From positions 1 through 64,000 of the forward strand of contig NZ_JAGQBB010000007.1 of assembly GCF_024345415.1 (NCBI RefSeq): a DNA stretch of 64,000 nt. The letters run 5' to 3'. Below, in pieces: positions 62,920-64,000 of this stretch; position 1 is the first letter of the stretch, and each line of letters opens with the position of its first letter. The translations under genes and the position numbers were made by a program. The notes under the pieces were generated by a model. It saw only the letters and a list, made by a program, of their open reading frames with translations, was not told the DNA's origin and made no database searches. The DNA comes from Synechococcus sp. Tobar12-5m-g (GTDB lineage: Bacteria > Cyanobacteriota > Cyanobacteriia > PCC-6307 > Cyanobiaceae).

Positions 62920-63332
62920 GGCAGGGGCATCGTCTGAAGGTCTCGCCAGATCCGCTCTGCCTCCTCGCGGCTGATCAGGTTCTGGGCCGCGCAGCTCCTG
63001 AGGGTGGCCTCGCCCAGTTCCAGTTGGAGTTGCCGCAGCCGGGCCAGAACCTCCGGGGGCTGGGTGGCGAACTGCTCCAGGTGGCGGCGTTGAGCCACCA
63101 CAAGATTCTGCGGTTGGCAGGTGGCCAGATCGGGGCGGTAGATCTGGACGGGAGCCGCCGGCGGCGGCGGCACGGGACGCCCCTGGGCCACAGCAGTCGG
63201 CACCAGGGCCGCCCCACCGATCAGGCGATCGCCTGGCAGGAGGGCGCCCATCCAGACAACGGCAAGGGCGATCAGTGCCAGCACAAGAGCCTTGCGGAAG
63301 GAGTTTTGCCAGGGCGAAGGGAGCCTCACCAT
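62883..63332 (-). CDS. Secreted or anchored hypothetical protein
   Basis: A 149-residue protein with an N-terminal signal peptide or anchor (KALVLALIALAVVWMGALLPG) and an exported domain with two cysteines, one in DLATCQPQNLVVAQRRHLEQF and one in ATLRSCAAQNLISREEAERIW, likely a disulphide. No family recognised; as I recall it recurs next to sir in picocyanobacteria. Its start coincides with the sir stop (63332), so it is probably cotranscribed with sir. Confidence 0.7.
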   Translation of the reverse strand: MVRLPSPWQNSFRKALVLALIALAVVWMGALLPGDRLIGGAALVPTAVAQGRPVPPPPAAPVQIYRPDLATCQPQNLVVAQRRHLEQFATQPPEVLARLRQLQLELGEATLRSCAAQNLISREEAERIWRDLQTMPLPQAPSAGASQRP

Positions 63333-64000
63333 CAGGTGACCGGCAGCAGGGCTTGCACGGCCTCGGGGCCCAGCTGAGCGACGAAGTCCCCGAAGCTGGG
63401 GGGCCTGCTGCCGCCCTTGCCCGCCGACTTCCAGCCCTGAAGAAGGGGCTCCAGCGTGTCCTCCAAGGCGTCCAGGGGCATGCGCTCCAGGTAGGGAGTG
63501 GCCAGACGGGTGAGGTTGGGGGTTCCCCCCAACCAGAGCTGATACTGATCCACCCCGCTGCCCACCAGGCCGATCTCGGCCATGTAGGGCCGGGCACAGC
63601 CATTGGGGCAGCCGGTCATGCGCACGAGCACCGCCTGGTCGATCTCCAAACGCCGAAGCAGGCCATCGAGGCGATCGAGCACGGCCGGCAGGATGCGCTC
63701 CGCTTCGGTGATCGCCAGGCCGCAGGTGGGCAGGGCTGGGCAGGCCAGGGCGTGGCGGGCCAGCAGAGCGGGGGCCTCGGGAGCATCGAAGCCCAGGGCC
63801 CCCAGGGCGTGGCGCAGGGTCGTGCGCTGGCTGGTGCCGATGTTGCAGAGCAGCAGGTCCTGGTTGGGGGTGAGGCGCACATCGAGCTGGTAGGTCTCGA
63901 CCAACCGCCGCAGCCCCTGCTTCACGGCCCCCTCCAGCCGCCCGCAGAGCAAGGGAAGCCCAACGAACCAGAGGCCGCTGCTCTGGCGGTGCCAGCCGAG
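63332..64000 (-). CDS. sir: Ferredoxin-sulfite reductase, C-terminal part (cut by window edge)
   Basis: The final 222 codons of assimilatory sulfite reductase, which reduces sulfite to sulfide with ferredoxin using siroheme and a [4Fe-4S] cluster. The cluster/siroheme cysteines are in ACPALPTCGLAI and TGCPNGCARPYMAEIGLVG. The frame continues to the window edge (LGWHRQSSGLWFVGLPLL), so the N-terminal two thirds lie to the right. The closely related nitrite reductase is less likely given the GLVG and LWLGG context. Confidence 0.92.
   Translation of the reverse strand, partial: LGWHRQSSGLWFVGLPLLCGRLEGAVKQGLRRLVETYQLDVRLTPNQDLLLCNIGTSQRTTLRHALGALGFDAPEAPALLARHALACPALPTCGLAITEAERILPAVLDRLDGLLRRLEIDQAVLVRMTGCPNGCARPYMAEIGLVGSGVDQYQLWLGGTPNLTRLATPYLERMPLDALEDTLEPLLQGWKSAGKGGSRPPSFGDFVAQLGPEAVQALLPVT

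Overview
The window is ordinary chromosomal DNA of a unicellular, phycobilisome-containing picocyanobacterium. Phycocyanin beta (cpcB, cut by the left edge), the allophycocyanin core subunit apcF, pcyA, psb28, a PAM68-like factor, a GUN4-domain protein, sipA and a run of cyanobacteria-only DUF families fix the phylum. The very high G+C (about two thirds or more by eye), short intergenic gaps and many 4-nt ATGA/GTGA gene overlaps point to a Cyanobium or freshwater/coastal Synechococcus type. I see no insertion sequence, prophage, integrase or CRISPR array. No stretch over 300 bases lacks a gene; the largest gaps are 40115-40338 (a strong hairpin plus the apcF promoter region) and 128-311 (cpcB leader and promoter).

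Layout. 1-2769: cpcB(-), a fused osmoprotectant ABC permease/binding protein, and a transglutaminase-like protein. 2795-6760: tRNA-Pro(GGG) and a minus-strand block with msrA, an MliC-like lysozyme-inhibitor homologue, small proteins and an ABC exporter. 6842-17547: a plus-strand run of DUF3288, trpD-carA, STAS protein, mrnC-rlmB, DUF1816, gatA and dnaE. 17558-20294: pam68, rpsO, ruvA (minus), a lipoprotein and an EamA permease. 20392-28310: dnaG, a Rieske oxygenase, the SOS mutagenesis pair umuDC with a textbook cyanobacterial LexA box, a thylakoid-lumen pentapeptide protein, yraN, rsmA and an isolated, lower-G+C Nif11-type leader peptide gene.

28311-33474: ispE, DUF3082, a 31-residue membrane peptide, pdhB, secD-secF and a small membrane protein. 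33507-40114: two AI-2E transporters, psb28, mnmH, GUN4, an RsbW-like kinase, small conserved proteins and a methyltransferase. 40339-49414: apcF, a class V aminotransferase, tadA, a PLP decarboxylase, a membrane GTPase, an FHA-fused class A PBP, lspA, bioY and sipA. 49375-55868: a paired M16 peptidase operon, pcyA, a DevBCA-type exporter and a 51-residue basic protein. 55880-64000: glycosyltransferase, rpsB-tsf, an acidic unknown, recG, a VanX-like dipeptidase, a secreted unknown and the C-terminal part of ferredoxin-sulfite reductase (cut by the right edge).

Functional links: light harvesting (cpcB, apcF, pcyA, GUN4, psb28, PAM68), DNA replication and repair (dnaE, dnaG, ruvA, recG, umuDC), translation (rpsB, tsf, rpsO, gatA, tadA, mnmH, rlmB, rsmA, mrnC) and envelope biology (PBP, lspA, DevBCA, VanX-like, MliC-like). 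The most unusual element is the orphan Nif11 leader peptide gene at 28016-28228. Most gene identities are secure from motifs; several starts (GTG/TTG) are not.
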